From Chitinophaga barathri (lineage in GTDB: Bacteria; Bacteroidota; Bacteroidia; Chitinophagales; Chitinophagaceae): DNA of 64,000 nt. Shown in pieces: positions 1-8,881 of the stretch; positions within the stretch are counted from its first letter, which is position 1; every line of letters begins with the position of its first letter. The stretch is taken from the NCBI RefSeq assembly GCF_003807585.1, contig NZ_RMBX01000004.1, forward strand, positions 124,001 through 188,000. The letters run 5' to 3'. The translations under genes and the position numbers were made by a program. Under the pieces are notes generated by a model. That model was given only the letters and a program-made list of their open reading frames with translations. It was not told where the DNA came from and did no database searches.

Positions 1-822
1 AGAGCAACGCGGGAGGAAGCCGCAGCTTATGAAGCCGGTAACCTGGCCGCCATGAAACGCAGGGTTTCACAGTTCCTGGAAGACAGGAAGTTTACCTACA
101 TAGAAGATGCCGCCGGGAATATTTATACAACGGCCATTGATACAGAGGAAAATACTTTGATAGTTAATTATGACAGTGCAGGCACTATTGCCACTCAAAA
201 GTTCGGACTCTCTTTTTTTGGTACAGATCAGCTGATCATGTCAATGCCATTCCGGCATGATAAATTTCAGTTCGACCGGCTGATCATTGATTCCCAAACC
301 GGTGAATTGCAGGCTGCGCAGGGCGGTCAGCATTTTGTCCTGTGGGATACTGAAGTGCCTCCATTCGCTTTTAGTGCGATGTGGGGCGTTGGATACGAGA
401 GCATTGTAGTGCCCATAGAGACGGAAGCGCAGGGGAATGGCGCCGAGTTCAACCTGAGGAGAACAACCTTTCTCCAAAATGCCAGGACGCTGCTCGCAGC
501 GGGGACAACCTTTCCGGAAATGACGGTAACGATTGACCGGAAACAGCAGTTGTTGTTTGTGAATCAGCTTATCCGGCAAGGGGCAAATAATTTTAATGCC
601 AGGTTTGTTTTTTCCTTTATACAGCAGGGAGACGAGTACACTTTTAAATACGAAGGAGCAACTGACGATAATGCCAAATTTTTAGAAAATGCATTTATAC
701 CTGTTTTAGAAGGATTTCTTTATGGAAAAATGCAGTTTGACTATGATTTGGAACTAAGTGAACTAAGAGCTTCAGGCCAAAGTGGTGGATTGCCTGGCTT
801 TAAGTTTGTGGGCAGGCTTTAA
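1..822 (+). CDS. DUF4302-like protein, 5' end outside window
   Basis: The reading frame is open from base 1 (17 codons precede the first Met at 52), so the gene almost certainly starts to the left of the window. The visible 273 residues resemble the second half of the next gene: both have a stretch of the form I-D-(T/V)-(E/D)-N/R ... G-(T/E)-(I/L) followed by a short strand and an ID-TG-L/F segment, then a longer beta-rich tail. I read the two as tandem paralogues of the DUF4302 type, a Bacteroidota family of surface lipoproteins often found near SusC/SusD or zinc metallopeptidase genes. No catalytic motif is visible. It ends 20 bp before the next start, so the two are probably one operon. 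Family assignment is from memory and moderate. Confidence 0.6.
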   Translation, partial: RATREEAAAYEAGNLAAMKRRVSQFLEDRKFTYIEDAAGNIYTTAIDTEENTLIVNYDSAGTIATQKFGLSFFGTDQLIMSMPFRHDKFQFDRLIIDSQTGELQAAQGGQHFVLWDTEVPPFAFSAMWGVGYESIVVPIETEAQGNGAEFNLRRTTFLQNARTLLAAGTTFPEMTVTIDRKQQLLFVNQLIRQGANNFNARFVFSFIQQGDEYTFKYEGATDDNAKFLENAFIPVLEGFLYGKMQFDYDLELSELRASGQSGGLPGFKFVGRL

Positions 823-842
823 AGGTTTTTAAAATTAACATC

Positions 843-2183
843 ATGAAGATTTTGTCTTTTTATACGTTGCTGGTGGTTGCCGTATTGACTTCCTGTAAAA
901 AGGATGGGTTAGAAAATTACCAGGTAGAAAAAACACACCCCAATGCCGAAGAAATGCTGGCTGAATTTACCCGCACCCTTCATTCCGGTTCCCTGGCCTG
1001 GCAGGCGGTATTGAACCCTAAGGCGGGTAAGTCTTATACGATGTTTTTTAAAATGGATAAAGGCGGGAATGTATGGACATTGCTGGATCTTAATCTCACC
1101 ACTGCCCGCTCGCCAAAGTCCGGTAGCTACCGGCTGAGCAGCGATGCCAGTAATGCTTCCATCCATTTTTCTTCCGGCACTTACCTGGACGATGTAACGC
1201 ATAAGGACGGATACCGTACGGTAGGTGCCGACACCAGTTATACCTTCAAATATATGCATGGTGACACCGTTATGTTATCCGGTAATCAATATGGTGATGA
1301 ACTCCGGTTAATCAGTATCACGACAGAGGAAGAATTGCATTTTGAACGGGGGATTTTGGGGAATGCTTTTATCTATTTGTATAATTTTTTTGTACAGAAA
1401 CCTTATTTTTCTCTTTCCACGCCTGATACAGGACCGGTACAGATTGTAATCGATGTTGACAACCGGGGAATCATCTTCTTCTACGGGAAAGATGGAGAGT
1501 TGGTATATGCGTCAACAGATTATTCCTACGGAGTGAATAAGATTTTGTTGAAAACGCCCGTCCGGATCGGTCCCTACGTGTTCTATGAATTGTCTGTTGA
1601 TACGGTTACCGGAGCTTTTTATCTTGCGGATGGAAACAGGCGTTTTGATCTGAACGGGGCAAATATGCCGGTAATCCCGCTCCATCTCCTGTTGGGGAAC
1701 GAGTATCCGCCCTATGTCTCTTTGCCTTCTCCTGAGTATGTTGAGCTGTTGCCGGGCTGGTCGGATGCATTTAAAAATACCTGGCAGCAATCCGCTGATG
1801 GTTTGCGTAACAGTGAGTTTCAGGCTTCCCTGCTGGTTTTTTCCTTTGGCATGGATATCCAAAGGAAGACCATGGACATAGAGGTGTTTTTTGCAATAGA
1901 CAATGCCACTTACCGGGCTGTTTTCCCATATAAGTACACCAAGACAAGTAATGGTGTTTTCAAATTTGAAGCATTACCGCTTGATGTACAGAATAATCAG
2001 CTTCATCTTAATGCCTCCATTATCCAGCCGCATCTTAAACCATTACTGGACATGGTGCGGGATAATTCTTTCACGATAAACCTGCATGATTACGGAGGCG
2101 CCAGTTTTCTTGCGCAGATGACCAGCGTTGAACGCCCGGACATATATTTTACCGGGCACATGGTTCAATATTATATTCCCTGA
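843..2183 (+). CDS. DUF4302-like lipoprotein
   Basis: A 446-aa exported lipoprotein: hydrophobic N-terminus followed by the lipobox LTSC with Cys18. The region after it (about residues 30-150) has the pattern I associate with DUF4302: a helix, then W-x-A-V-LNPKAG-x-SYTMFFKM, a G-N-V segment, a SGSYRL strand and a later FKYM-GD-V-L-SG strand pair. The second half repeats the fold elements seen in the preceding gene. The reaction is unknown; members are thought to sit on the cell surface in nutrient-acquisition or peptidase loci. The start at 843 gives the full signal peptide. No terminator with a T run was found after it. Confidence 0.65.
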   Translation: MKILSFYTLLVVAVLTSCKKDGLENYQVEKTHPNAEEMLAEFTRTLHSGSLAWQAVLNPKAGKSYTMFFKMDKGGNVWTLLDLNLTTARSPKSGSYRLSSDASNASIHFSSGTYLDDVTHKDGYRTVGADTSYTFKYMHGDTVMLSGNQYGDELRLISITTEEELHFERGILGNAFIYLYNFFVQKPYFSLSTPDTGPVQIVIDVDNRGIIFFYGKDGELVYASTDYSYGVNKILLKTPVRIGPYVFYELSVDTVTGAFYLADGNRRFDLNGANMPVIPLHLLLGNEYPPYVSLPSPEYVELLPGWSDAFKNTWQQSADGLRNSEFQASLLVFSFGMDIQRKTMDIEVFFAIDNATYRAVFPYKYTKTSNGVFKFEALPLDVQNNQLHLNASIIQPHLKPLLDMVRDNSFTINLHDYGGASFLAQMTSVERPDIYFTGHMVQYYIP

Positions 2184-2298
2184 TCTGCAGGGTATCGATA
2201 GATCTCCTTTCCGCCAAAAAACTGCCGGCCGCCGATGTGAACGTATTGCGTTCCCCGGTGTGCCGGCATTTTTAATACTGATGAAATGAATGTGAGAG

Positions 2299-2394
2299 AT
2301 GATGGAATTGAAAGAATATGGCAATCCTGTTCCTGTCAATTACGCGGAGCAATCGAATCTGGAAGTGGAACATCAGGAGGTAGGAGATGAATGA
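2299..2394 (+). CDS. possible 31-aa acidic peptide
   Basis: A short frame with two consecutive Met codons encodes a 31-residue acidic peptide (starts MMELKEYGNP, ends EVGDE). It lies in the gap between the DUF4302-like gene and the convergent sigma factor gene. Just after it, ATGAGC-aaaa-GCTCAT (2391-2406) is a perfect 6-bp inverted repeat that also covers the sigma gene's stop codon. There is no homology I recognise and no clear promoter; it may be chance. Confidence 0.2.
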   Translation: MMELKEYGNPVPVNYAEQSNLEVEHQEVGDE

Positions 2395-2402
2395 GCAAAA
2401 GC

Positions 2403-3029
2403 TCATAACAGGCGGGATATCAAAATCAGGATCAGGCCTTCGTTGTAGATGTTTATTCTCTTACGCAGGTAGTCCAGGGAGGAACTCATCTGGTTCCTGA
2501 CAGTATGGATAGAAATATTTAAACGCTCGGCAATTTCTTCGTACGATAGATCTTCTTCCCGCTTTAACTGGAATATTTTACGACGTTGCTCCGGCATCTC
2601 TCTTAACATAGACTGGTAGGCGGTTTCCAGTTCATTGCTGTTAATCAGCATTTCAGGAGTTACATGGGTATGGTGTAACTGTTCTATTGTATTATCTACA
2701 GGTTCTGTAACAATATTCGATTTTCTGAGATGATTGAGCACGGCATTTTTGACAGATTGAAAAAGATAAGGCTGTAAATGCTGATCTGCCCGGAGGACAA
2801 TATCCTGCTTCTTCTGCCAGAGCCTCAACATTACATCCATCGCCAGCTGTGTAGAAACTTCCTGATTTTTAAGTAGTGAATAACTGAACCCGTACAGGCG
2901 ATTGAAGTAACGATCGAACAGCACGTTGAAATACCGCTCGCCTTCTCTGCAACAACCTTCTAATAGTTCAGAGTCCGTTAATGCAAGGAGCGATTTTTCG
3001 CTGGTAGCTATTGAAATTGCGATTTTCAT
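2403..3029 (-). CDS. ECF sigma-70 family RNA polymerase sigma factor
   Basis: About 208 aa from the Met at 3029 (a Met 10 codons earlier, at 3059, is possible but adds a non-conserved tail). Region 2 is visible as F-D-RYFNRLYGFSYSLLKN ... A-D-V-LRLWQ; region 4 as LPEQRRKIF-type E-M-PEQRRKIFQL, then EDLSYEEIAERLNIS-HTVRNQ, the helix-turn-helix that reads the -35 element. This matches the Bacteroidota-specific ECF family usually paired with FecR anti-sigma and SusC/SusD genes. Here no FecR gene is adjacent, and the neighbour on the same strand is a bestrophin gene whose stop lies about 120 bp upstream, so the sigma factor appears to be an orphan. It converges on the DUF4302-like genes. Confidence 0.9.
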   Translation of the reverse strand: MKIAISIATSEKSLLALTDSELLEGCCREGERYFNVLFDRYFNRLYGFSYSLLKNQEVSTQLAMDVMLRLWQKKQDIVLRADQHLQPYLFQSVKNAVLNHLRKSNIVTEPVDNTIEQLHHTHVTPEMLINSNELETAYQSMLREMPEQRRKIFQLKREEDLSYEEIAERLNISIHTVRNQMSSSLDYLRKRINIYNEGLILILISRLL

Positions 3030-3152
3030 ATTCGGTTTCGGGAATGCTGATATGTACAAATTAAATATACGCCATTTCTAATAATAATTTGTAGGACATA
3101 TGTGCATATTTTGGTTTTTTGTATTACATTATTTATAGTTTGTATATCTGCA

Positions 3153-4157
3153 CTACAACACAATATCATGCACCGGCACCACCGCCGGTGGAAGTTCCGT
3201 TTCTCCCAGCATCTCCCTCAGATCAAACTCAATATTCCGGCTCATCTGCGTAATCGGTATATCATTCGGCCCGCCTTCAAAAGGATTCTCCGTGCTCTCG
3301 CCCACCTGCTCCAGCGAGGTGAATACCCAGCTCACGATCACGCTGAAGGGAATGCTCAGCCATACGCAATGCGGGCCCAGGTGCGAAAATTCATTCAGCA
3401 TGCCCAGCGGCAGGATCACTACCAGCAGGCGGATAAAAAACAGGTTGATGCTGGCAAACTGCCGGGGATAAGGATAGTTTTTGATCCGCTCGCTGCGGCC
3501 TTGTTCGGTGTACAGGTCTTTCAGCGTGTTTTCCAGTTCTATGTAACAAAGCGTGTCTATATGCCCCTGCTCATGCAGCTCGCGCAGCTGGGCGGATTGC
3601 AGGGCAATGATCTGCGCGGCGGGATTTTTAGTTTTGGAAACACGCTCCCATTCTTCAGCGCTGATATACGGCGCGATGTCGTCGGAGAGTTTGTTTTCCC
3701 ATTCAGGGATCTTGTAGTATTTCCTGTATTCGATATTGTAGGATTTTACTTTTACATTCTCCCAGCGCCGCGTTTCCCGCAGCTGGAAACGTAAGGCCGT
3801 GAGCCATGCAATGTGGCGGTAAATGAGCGTGTGATGATATTGAGCCGCTTCTTCACGGTTCGCGGAGCGGATAAAATCTTTGACCATTATGCCCCAGGTG
3901 CGGCTGGTGTTCACAATGCCGCCCCAGATGATGCGGGCTTCCCACATTCGGTTGTACGTCTGCGTGTTTTTGAACCCTACGATAAACGCCGCACCCGTGC
4001 CTATCAGCGCCACCGGCACCCAAGGTACGCCCAGCCACTTCCAGCCTACAATTTCATACAGTATCACGGGAATGGTGGATATGATCACCAGGTAATAGAT
4101 ATTGGTTCTCGTCCAGAGAACGAACTCTTTAAAGCTGTAATTGCTGCCTGCATTCAT
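3153..4157 (-). CDS. bestrophin family ion channel
   Basis: A 334-aa membrane protein of the bestrophin/UPF0187 family, which in bacteria forms pentameric inner-membrane channels. Hydrophobic segments are visible near residues 22-42 and 45-65 (NIYYLVIISTIPVILYE, WVPVALIGTGAAFIVGF) and again near 225-275. The family signature F-K-NTQTYNRMWEAR-IWG-IVN-SRTW follows the second segment. Length is typical. The gene ends 18 bp before the 5' end of the convergent side and begins 18 bp after the stop of the 533-aa gene upstream, so the two are very likely co-transcribed. Ion selectivity cannot be told from sequence. Confidence 0.9.
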   Translation of the reverse strand: MNAGSNYSFKEFVLWTRTNIYYLVIISTIPVILYEIVGWKWLGVPWVPVALIGTGAAFIVGFKNTQTYNRMWEARIIWGGIVNTSRTWGIMVKDFIRSANREEAAQYHHTLIYRHIAWLTALRFQLRETRRWENVKVKSYNIEYRKYYKIPEWENKLSDDIAPYISAEEWERVSKTKNPAAQIIALQSAQLRELHEQGHIDTLCYIELENTLKDLYTEQGRSERIKNYPYPRQFASINLFFIRLLVVILPLGMLNEFSHLGPHCVWLSIPFSVIVSWVFTSLEQVGESTENPFEGGPNDIPITQMSRNIEFDLREMLGETELPPAVVPVHDIVL

Positions 4158-4175
4158 GCCAATAATTTAAGAAAA

Positions 4176-5777
4176 TTATTTATCATTCTTCTTTTTCATG
4201 AACACGGGCGCGAAGTCGAAGGTGAGCATTCCGCGCAGGTCGCGGTCAGGAAGGCCTTCTACTTTCTGGTCTATTTTGTAGTATTCAAGACCGAATTTTA
4301 CGATATCAAAAAACGTGAGGCGGGTGAGCACGCCGTACATGTCCGGGGAATTGGCATTGAAAGGGTCCTGTTTGCCGTAATTGAACGTGGCGTCCACACC
4401 GGTGCTGAGCGGCAATGGGAAGTCCGGTGCTTTGAAGCGGTGGGCAAGCGTAAGGTTCGCCCTGAAGTCGACCGCACCGGGTTGGTCGCCCGCGGGAAGA
4501 AGTCCCCCGGCCCCGGCGCCCAGCTGGAATTTCCAGCTGTCTTTGTCCAGGATATTAAATGCGGCGGCGGCGTTGATGCGGCCGCGGTAAGGCTCTGGTA
4601 CGTCCGGCCGGTAATCCAGTTCGCCCGTGAGCTGCATAAGGCTGAGCGGGCCGAAGTTTTTCATCATAAAACCTGCCCTGCCATATCCTTCCAGCAGGGA
4701 CTTGTTATCGTCGAGGCGGGCGCCGCCTTCCAGCAGGCCATAGAGTCCTGCCGCACCGGTGTATACGCCGCCCATGAATTTATGTTTTTCATCCGGGGCG
4801 GGTTTGCCTTCCACGGGTTCTTTGTTGGTATAACTGAAATAAGGGAAGAACTCCATGCCCTTGTATCCGGGTTTGTCCTTTTCTTTCTCAGGGTATTTGC
4901 CAAGAGCGGATGCGAGGTTAAACCCAAGACCCAGGCTCCACTTCTTTTCTTCGGCTTCTTCGTCTGTGCCCGAATATTTTAGTTCAAACTTCTCCGGCGC
5001 ATCCAGGAATGGCGATTTCCAGCGTTTGTCCGGGATGTTGTTCAGCATAAAGGGCCGTTTGAACCCGGAAGGCGGTTCGGTGAATTTGCTGGTGGCCGGG
5101 CCGATGAGTGAGCTGAAATCAAGCTCGCTGCCCATCAGCGCGTTCAGCCCTACCATACCGCCTTGTAGCAATGCACCGGTGATGAGGAAAGTGGGGAGGT
5201 TGTCCTTCGCATAAGCGGGCAGGTCGTCCGACAAATATTTTTTCATGTCCTTGTGCAGCACGAGGGAGGCGAGGCTGATGTAAGTGCCGGATGTGCCGGA
5301 TAATTGCTCCGCCATTTCCAGGCCTTTGGAAAAATCGATCTTGCTGCCGTATTTAGACATTTCTTTCATCTGCAAAGCATAAAACACATTCCATAATGCC
5401 ATGATCTCGGAAGAGAGCAGTTCCTGCCCGAATGTCGGGTCAAACACGATGCTGGTGCCGAACTGTTTGGAACGGTAATAGGAATCCTGCCAGCGTTTCG
5501 GGAACTTTAAAACAATATCATCGAAGATGCTGTAGAACACATGCGGCTTTTCAGGCGCGGGTTCTTTTTTCGGTTCCTGTTTGGCGGGCTCGGTACCGGG
5601 TGTGGGTTTAGCGGGATCGGGCGCGGCGGCTTTTTTGTCTTCATCCTGTTTTTGCACAGTATCAGGCGCTGCTTTGCCTGGCTTGAAAAAAGGATCAGGT
5701 ATGCTGGTGGGGCCGAAAAATGGCCTTGATTTGGGGGTACTGCCCACCGGGTCAGGTGTATGAACGGGTTTGCCCAT
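4176..5777 (-). CDS. barrel-like protein with Pro/Lys-rich FFGP N-terminus
   Basis: A 533-aa protein not recognised as a named family. Residues 1-75 are Pro/Lys/Asp-rich and carry RPFFGPTSIPDPFF; similar FFxP segments occur, as I recall, at the N-termini of DUF4157-type proteins linked to extracellular contractile injection systems, but no DUF4157 or HExxH motif is present here. The middle (about 80-220) is helical. From about 270 on there are alternating strands with aromatic ends (FSYTNKEP, GGVYTGAAGLYGL, YGRAGFMMKNFG, ATFNYGKQDPF) ending in FDFAPVFMKKKNDK, which looks like a beta-barrel. No N-terminal signal peptide is evident, which is odd for a barrel. It lies 18 bp upstream of the bestrophin gene, likely one operon. 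Confidence 0.55.
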   Translation of the reverse strand: MGKPVHTPDPVGSTPKSRPFFGPTSIPDPFFKPGKAAPDTVQKQDEDKKAAAPDPAKPTPGTEPAKQEPKKEPAPEKPHVFYSIFDDIVLKFPKRWQDSYYRSKQFGTSIVFDPTFGQELLSSEIMALWNVFYALQMKEMSKYGSKIDFSKGLEMAEQLSGTSGTYISLASLVLHKDMKKYLSDDLPAYAKDNLPTFLITGALLQGGMVGLNALMGSELDFSSLIGPATSKFTEPPSGFKRPFMLNNIPDKRWKSPFLDAPEKFELKYSGTDEEAEEKKWSLGLGFNLASALGKYPEKEKDKPGYKGMEFFPYFSYTNKEPVEGKPAPDEKHKFMGGVYTGAAGLYGLLEGGARLDDNKSLLEGYGRAGFMMKNFGPLSLMQLTGELDYRPDVPEPYRGRINAAAAFNILDKDSWKFQLGAGAGGLLPAGDQPGAVDFRANLTLAHRFKAPDFPLPLSTGVDATFNYGKQDPFNANSPDMYGVLTRLTFFDIVKFGLEYYKIDQKVEGLPDRDLRGMLTFDFAPVFMKKKNDK

Positions 5778-5891
5778 GGGGATGGATTGATATTTTCAGG
5801 GGTTAATTAACTCCCTGAATTTCCGAAAAAATATGCAAACTGCCCGGAGAATGTCAGATATTGTAAACTGTATTAATATCTGGTTATACCT

Positions 5892-6341
5892 ATGTTTAGC
5901 AACAAAGCAGCCTTTATTGTCATGGCAACCGGCATGAGTCTTATCTTTTTGGGACTCTTTGGCTATTTCGGGATGGAAACGTTTGTCCGTTATTTCGGCA
6001 GCAAAACAGATGCGCTGGTGACAATGCCAGCCTTTAACTGCGATGACAGCGGCCGTTACGGCGGTCCCAAAATCATCGTGGATGTGAACGGCGAAGCGTA
6101 TGAATTGTATATTTCTGGCAGTGAATGCAACAGCGGAAAATATGACCGGGGAAAGATCGTGAAGGTGCTGATACACCCCTTGAGAAACGATGTAGTGATG
6201 GAAAGCAGCCATCCTGAGATCTATTTCGGCATAATGGTTCTCCTGCTTGGATTCAGCATATATGCCGCTTTCTTGCATAAAGAAAGCCCCAAGGTTACCG
6301 CCCCATCCACTCCCGCAACACCTTCTGCAAAACCGGAATGA
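5892..6341 (+). CDS. small two-helix membrane protein (DUF3592-like)
   Basis: A 149-aa protein with a transmembrane segment at about 8-28, an extracytoplasmic beta-rich middle with cysteine pairs (FNCDD, GSECNSGKYDRGKIVKV) and a second transmembrane segment at about 110-128, then a Pro/Thr-rich tail. The layout (TM, a strand-rich domain containing a Y-D-G-K-V-V-like segment followed by a P-N/R element, TM) resembles DUF3592 proteins. Function is unknown. Its last 47 bp overlap the 3' end of the convergent 72-aa gene. Confidence 0.6.
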   Translation: MFSNKAAFIVMATGMSLIFLGLFGYFGMETFVRYFGSKTDALVTMPAFNCDDSGRYGGPKIIVDVNGEAYELYISGSECNSGKYDRGKIVKVLIHPLRNDVVMESSHPEIYFGIMVLLLGFSIYAAFLHKESPKVTAPSTPATPSAKPE

Positions 6342-6513
6342 TCAAAAATACCATCATCGGCACCACCATGCCCGTGATCAGCAGCGTGCGCAACGGCAGC
6401 GGTTCGATCCGGGCAAAATGTTCACCCAGCAGCGCGAATAACAGCGTAATGGTGGGATAAATGGCGATCCATACCAGGACTGCCATTTTCCACTTTTTAG
6501 GAGCTTTCTGCAT
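6295..6513 (-). CDS. small membrane protein, two TM helices
   Basis: A 72-aa protein that is almost entirely two hydrophobic helices (WKMAVLVWIAIYPTITLLFALL and LLITGMVVPMMVFLIIPVL) with a basic N-terminus. It resembles a short family of membrane proteins often annotated as hypothetical beside antibiotic-biosynthesis-monooxygenase-like genes. It sits 2 bp downstream of the ABM-like gene, so the two are translationally linked. The 3' end overlaps the opposite-strand DUF3592-like gene by 47 bp. Confidence 0.65.
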   Translation of the reverse strand: MQKAPKKWKMAVLVWIAIYPTITLLFALLGEHFARIEPLPLRTLLITGMVVPMMVFLIIPVLQKVLREWMGR

Positions 6514-6515
6514 GA

Positions 6516-6839
6516 TCAGGAATTTAAGGAGGTGAACAGATCATAAGAAGCGGCCACTACCTGCATGGTTTCCACGTGCTGCGGTTTCTCCAGCCCGCTG
6601 GCATCACGCTGGCGCTGAAATTCCAGGAAGGCCGGCATTGCCAGGAACTCCCGCTGCGCGGCGGCATTGTCGTATTGGGCAATATGCGTGAAGGTTTTGC
6701 CGTCTTCCCCAAGATAGGATACATAACGTATCGCCGGGTTGTTCAGCTGGCGGAGGGCCTGCATAAAGGTGTTTACATTGGCGATGTTCCTTTGCGCGAA
6801 TTCGGCGCTTACGGTGTAAGTTACTTTTACGGTGATCAT
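6516..6839 (-). CDS. ABM-like small dimeric alpha/beta-barrel protein
   Basis: About 107 aa from the Met at 6839, where the fold starts directly with the strand MITVKVTYTV. A Met 12 codons upstream (6875) only adds a charged tail. The pattern of strand, helix (FAQRNIANVNTFMQALRQL), strand (IRYVSYLGEDGKTFTHIAQYDN) and a second helix with FL-MPAFLEFQ is typical of dimeric ferredoxin-like ABM-fold proteins, which include monooxygenases and stress proteins of unknown substrate. It is followed within 2 bp by the 72-aa membrane protein. No catalytic residue can be assigned. Confidence 0.6.
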   Translation of the reverse strand: MITVKVTYTVSAEFAQRNIANVNTFMQALRQLNNPAIRYVSYLGEDGKTFTHIAQYDNAAAQREFLAMPAFLEFQRQRDASGLEKPQHVETMQVVAASYDLFTSLNS

Positions 6840-6908
6840 TGTGTTTTTTTTGAGTTGTTCCCCAATAAGACACAAAACAATTCCCGCGCGTGACAGCTTT
6901 TCAAAAAA

Positions 6909-7712
6909 TTATTGCGCCGCCACAGTGGAAGGCGCCATCCCGAAGGTTTTTTTGAAGGCGTAAGAAAAATGTGAAAGGTCTTTGAACCCCACTTCCAGGT
7001 ATACATCGGAGCTTTTGCGGCCTTTTTCCTTCAGCAGGTAAAATGCGTCGTTCAAACGTTTTTGCTGTAACCAGCGGTTGGGCGAGGTATGGTAGATCTT
7101 TTCGAAATCACGTTTGAAAGTGGCCAGGCTTCTGCCGGTGAGATAGGCGAAACGGGTCATGTCCACATTAAAACGGTAATGTTCATTCATGTACGCCTCC
7201 AGGTCAATTTTCCCGGGCTCGCTGAAGTCGAACAGCAGGTTGCGCAGGGAAGGATTGGTTTCCAGCAGTATCATTATTGCTTCCCGTACCTTGAGGTTGG
7301 TGAGCGCGGGATTGATATCCTGACCCGCTTCCATGTAAGGTTTCAGGGAGTTGATGTAGTTGCTGAACAGGTTGCTGGGCTGAAGGGTGACGATATTGTC
7401 CCCGGTATAAGGCTGGCTGGCATGGATATTCAGTTCGTCGCTGATGCTCTGAAGCGTGTTTTTATCCATCAATACGGATACGGAGCGGTATTCTCCCCCG
7501 GCGGGCGGGTGTTTGATGAACCTTGCCAGCTGGTTTTTCCTGAAAAAGCGGTACTGGCCTTCCCCGAAATGATAACTTTTCCCGCCGGTGAACATATCCA
7601 TGCTGCCGGACAGCGTGTAGCTGAAAATATGCTCCGGTACAAAGTTTTCCCCTTCACGGCTCATGTGGGAGTAACAGGAATACAAAATATGCGACCTCAG
7701 TTGATCTTCCAT
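6909..7712 (-). CDS. AraC family transcriptional regulator
   Basis: A 267-aa regulator with an N-terminal cupin-like sensor half (HIFSYTLSGSMDMFTGGKSYHFGEGQYRFFRKNQ) and a C-terminal AraC double helix-turn-helix: MTRFAYLTGRSLATFKRDFEKIYHTSPNRWLQQKRLNDAFYLL and then SSDVYLEVGFKDLSHFSYAFKKTFGMAPS. It probably acts as a cytoplasmic activator responding to a small ligand. It lies on the same strand as, and downstream of, the SDR gene (73 bp gap), and in Bacteroidota this AraC type often controls an adjacent SDR. Target sites cannot be assigned. Confidence 0.9.
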   Translation of the reverse strand: MEDQLRSHILYSCYSHMSREGENFVPEHIFSYTLSGSMDMFTGGKSYHFGEGQYRFFRKNQLARFIKHPPAGGEYRSVSVLMDKNTLQSISDELNIHASQPYTGDNIVTLQPSNLFSNYINSLKPYMEAGQDINPALTNLKVREAIMILLETNPSLRNLLFDFSEPGKIDLEAYMNEHYRFNVDMTRFAYLTGRSLATFKRDFEKIYHTSPNRWLQQKRLNDAFYLLKEKGRKSSDVYLEVGFKDLSHFSYAFKKTFGMAPSTVAAQ

Positions 7713-7785
7713 ACATGCTCGGTTAAAACATCAAAACAGCATTGTTGTACAAATCTATGCAACAATGCTGTCCTGGTGAAATTGA

Positions 7786-8670
7786 TTAAAGTCCTTTGGC
7801 TTTGCTGACTAACTGGCTGGCTGCTGACTCGAAGAAATTCTCGGCGTCATCCGCGTCTGTAGTAACGCTGATGGGTTTCCAGTGTGCCAGTTCCGCGTCG
7901 CGGGAAGCGTTGGCCTGTTCCAGGAGGGCTACGGCCTCGCTACCCAGCACCAGGTGTACCGGCGGGTTGGGATGTACGGCCAGGTCCGTGATCACTTTGG
8001 CGGCTTTGTCCGGGTCGCCCATGGGTTTGAATTTACCGGACGAGAGAATGTCTTCGATCATGCTGACGTTGTCATACCCTTCCACCTTCGGTGCATAACT
8101 CATGGAGTTGCCCGCCCAGTCCGTACGGAAGCCGCCCGGCTCCACGCTGGTAACATGAATGCCAAGGTGTGCGACTTCTTTGGCGAGGGCCTCAGAAAAC
8201 CCGCCCAGCCCGAATTTCGCGGCCTGGTAGATGCTCAGCCCCGCATTGCCCGTGCGCCCGCCGATGGAACTGATCTGGAGAATGCGGCCTGATCCCTGTT
8301 TGCGCAGGTAAGGCAATACAGCGCGGGTCACTTCTATAGGACCGTAAAGGTTCGTTTCCAGCTGGCTGCGCACCTGCTCGTCTGTAAACCCTTCCGTAGC
8401 CCCGGTGATGCCGAAGCCGGCGTTATTCACCACTACATCCAGGCGCCCGAAATGTGCCACGGTATCGGCCACGGCCTGGTGTACCTGTTTGTAATCGGTC
8501 ACGTCCAGCCGGACGGGGAGGAGCTGGCCTGGGTATTGTGCCTCCAGGTTCGCCAGTTGCTGAGGGTTCCGGGCGGTTGCGGCCACGTGGTGACCCGCTT
8601 CCAACGCTGCTATGGTAATGCTGCGGCCTAATCCGCGTGAACTGCCTGTGATAAACCAAACTTGTTTCAT
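7786..8670 (-). CDS. SDR family NAD(P)-dependent oxidoreductase
   Basis: A 294-aa classical short-chain dehydrogenase. Cofactor site TGSSRGLG at residues 8-15, then an Arg (ATAR) favouring NADP(H); VVNNAGFG; a catalytic Ser in ISSIGG and YQAAK. After the Rossmann core comes PGGFRTDW, typical of the family close to oxidoreductases that act on carbonyls of unknown nature. It starts at the conserved VWFITGSS strand with Met-Lys-Gln before it. It lies 73 bp upstream of the AraC gene on the same strand. Confidence 0.92.
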   Translation of the reverse strand: MKQVWFITGSSRGLGRSITIAALEAGHHVAATARNPQQLANLEAQYPGQLLPVRLDVTDYKQVHQAVADTVAHFGRLDVVVNNAGFGITGATEGFTDEQVRSQLETNLYGPIEVTRAVLPYLRKQGSGRILQISSIGGRTGNAGLSIYQAAKFGLGGFSEALAKEVAHLGIHVTSVEPGGFRTDWAGNSMSYAPKVEGYDNVSMIEDILSSGKFKPMGDPDKAAKVITDLAVHPNPPVHLVLGSEAVALLEQANASRDAELAHWKPISVTTDADDAENFFESAASQLVSKAKGL

Positions 8671-8881
8671 TGTGTGATTATTTACTGCAAAGTACGGTCG
8701 TATTCAGGCAGGTCATTTTGTTAGAAAGCTCAATCTTTTTTGTTGAAAAGCTCAATTTAGGGAGGGGCCATGGTGGCGGATCCATGTTTTACAGGCGAAA
8801 CAAATCAGCCATCTGCTATGTGATCAGGACGTTTTGAATTATATTCAACCTACGCTACAACTTAAATCTAACAAACACCCT

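Noticed and set aside
6516..6875. Longer start for the ABM-like protein at 6875
   Set aside because: The added 12 residues precede the first strand and are not needed; the Met at 6839 starts the fold.
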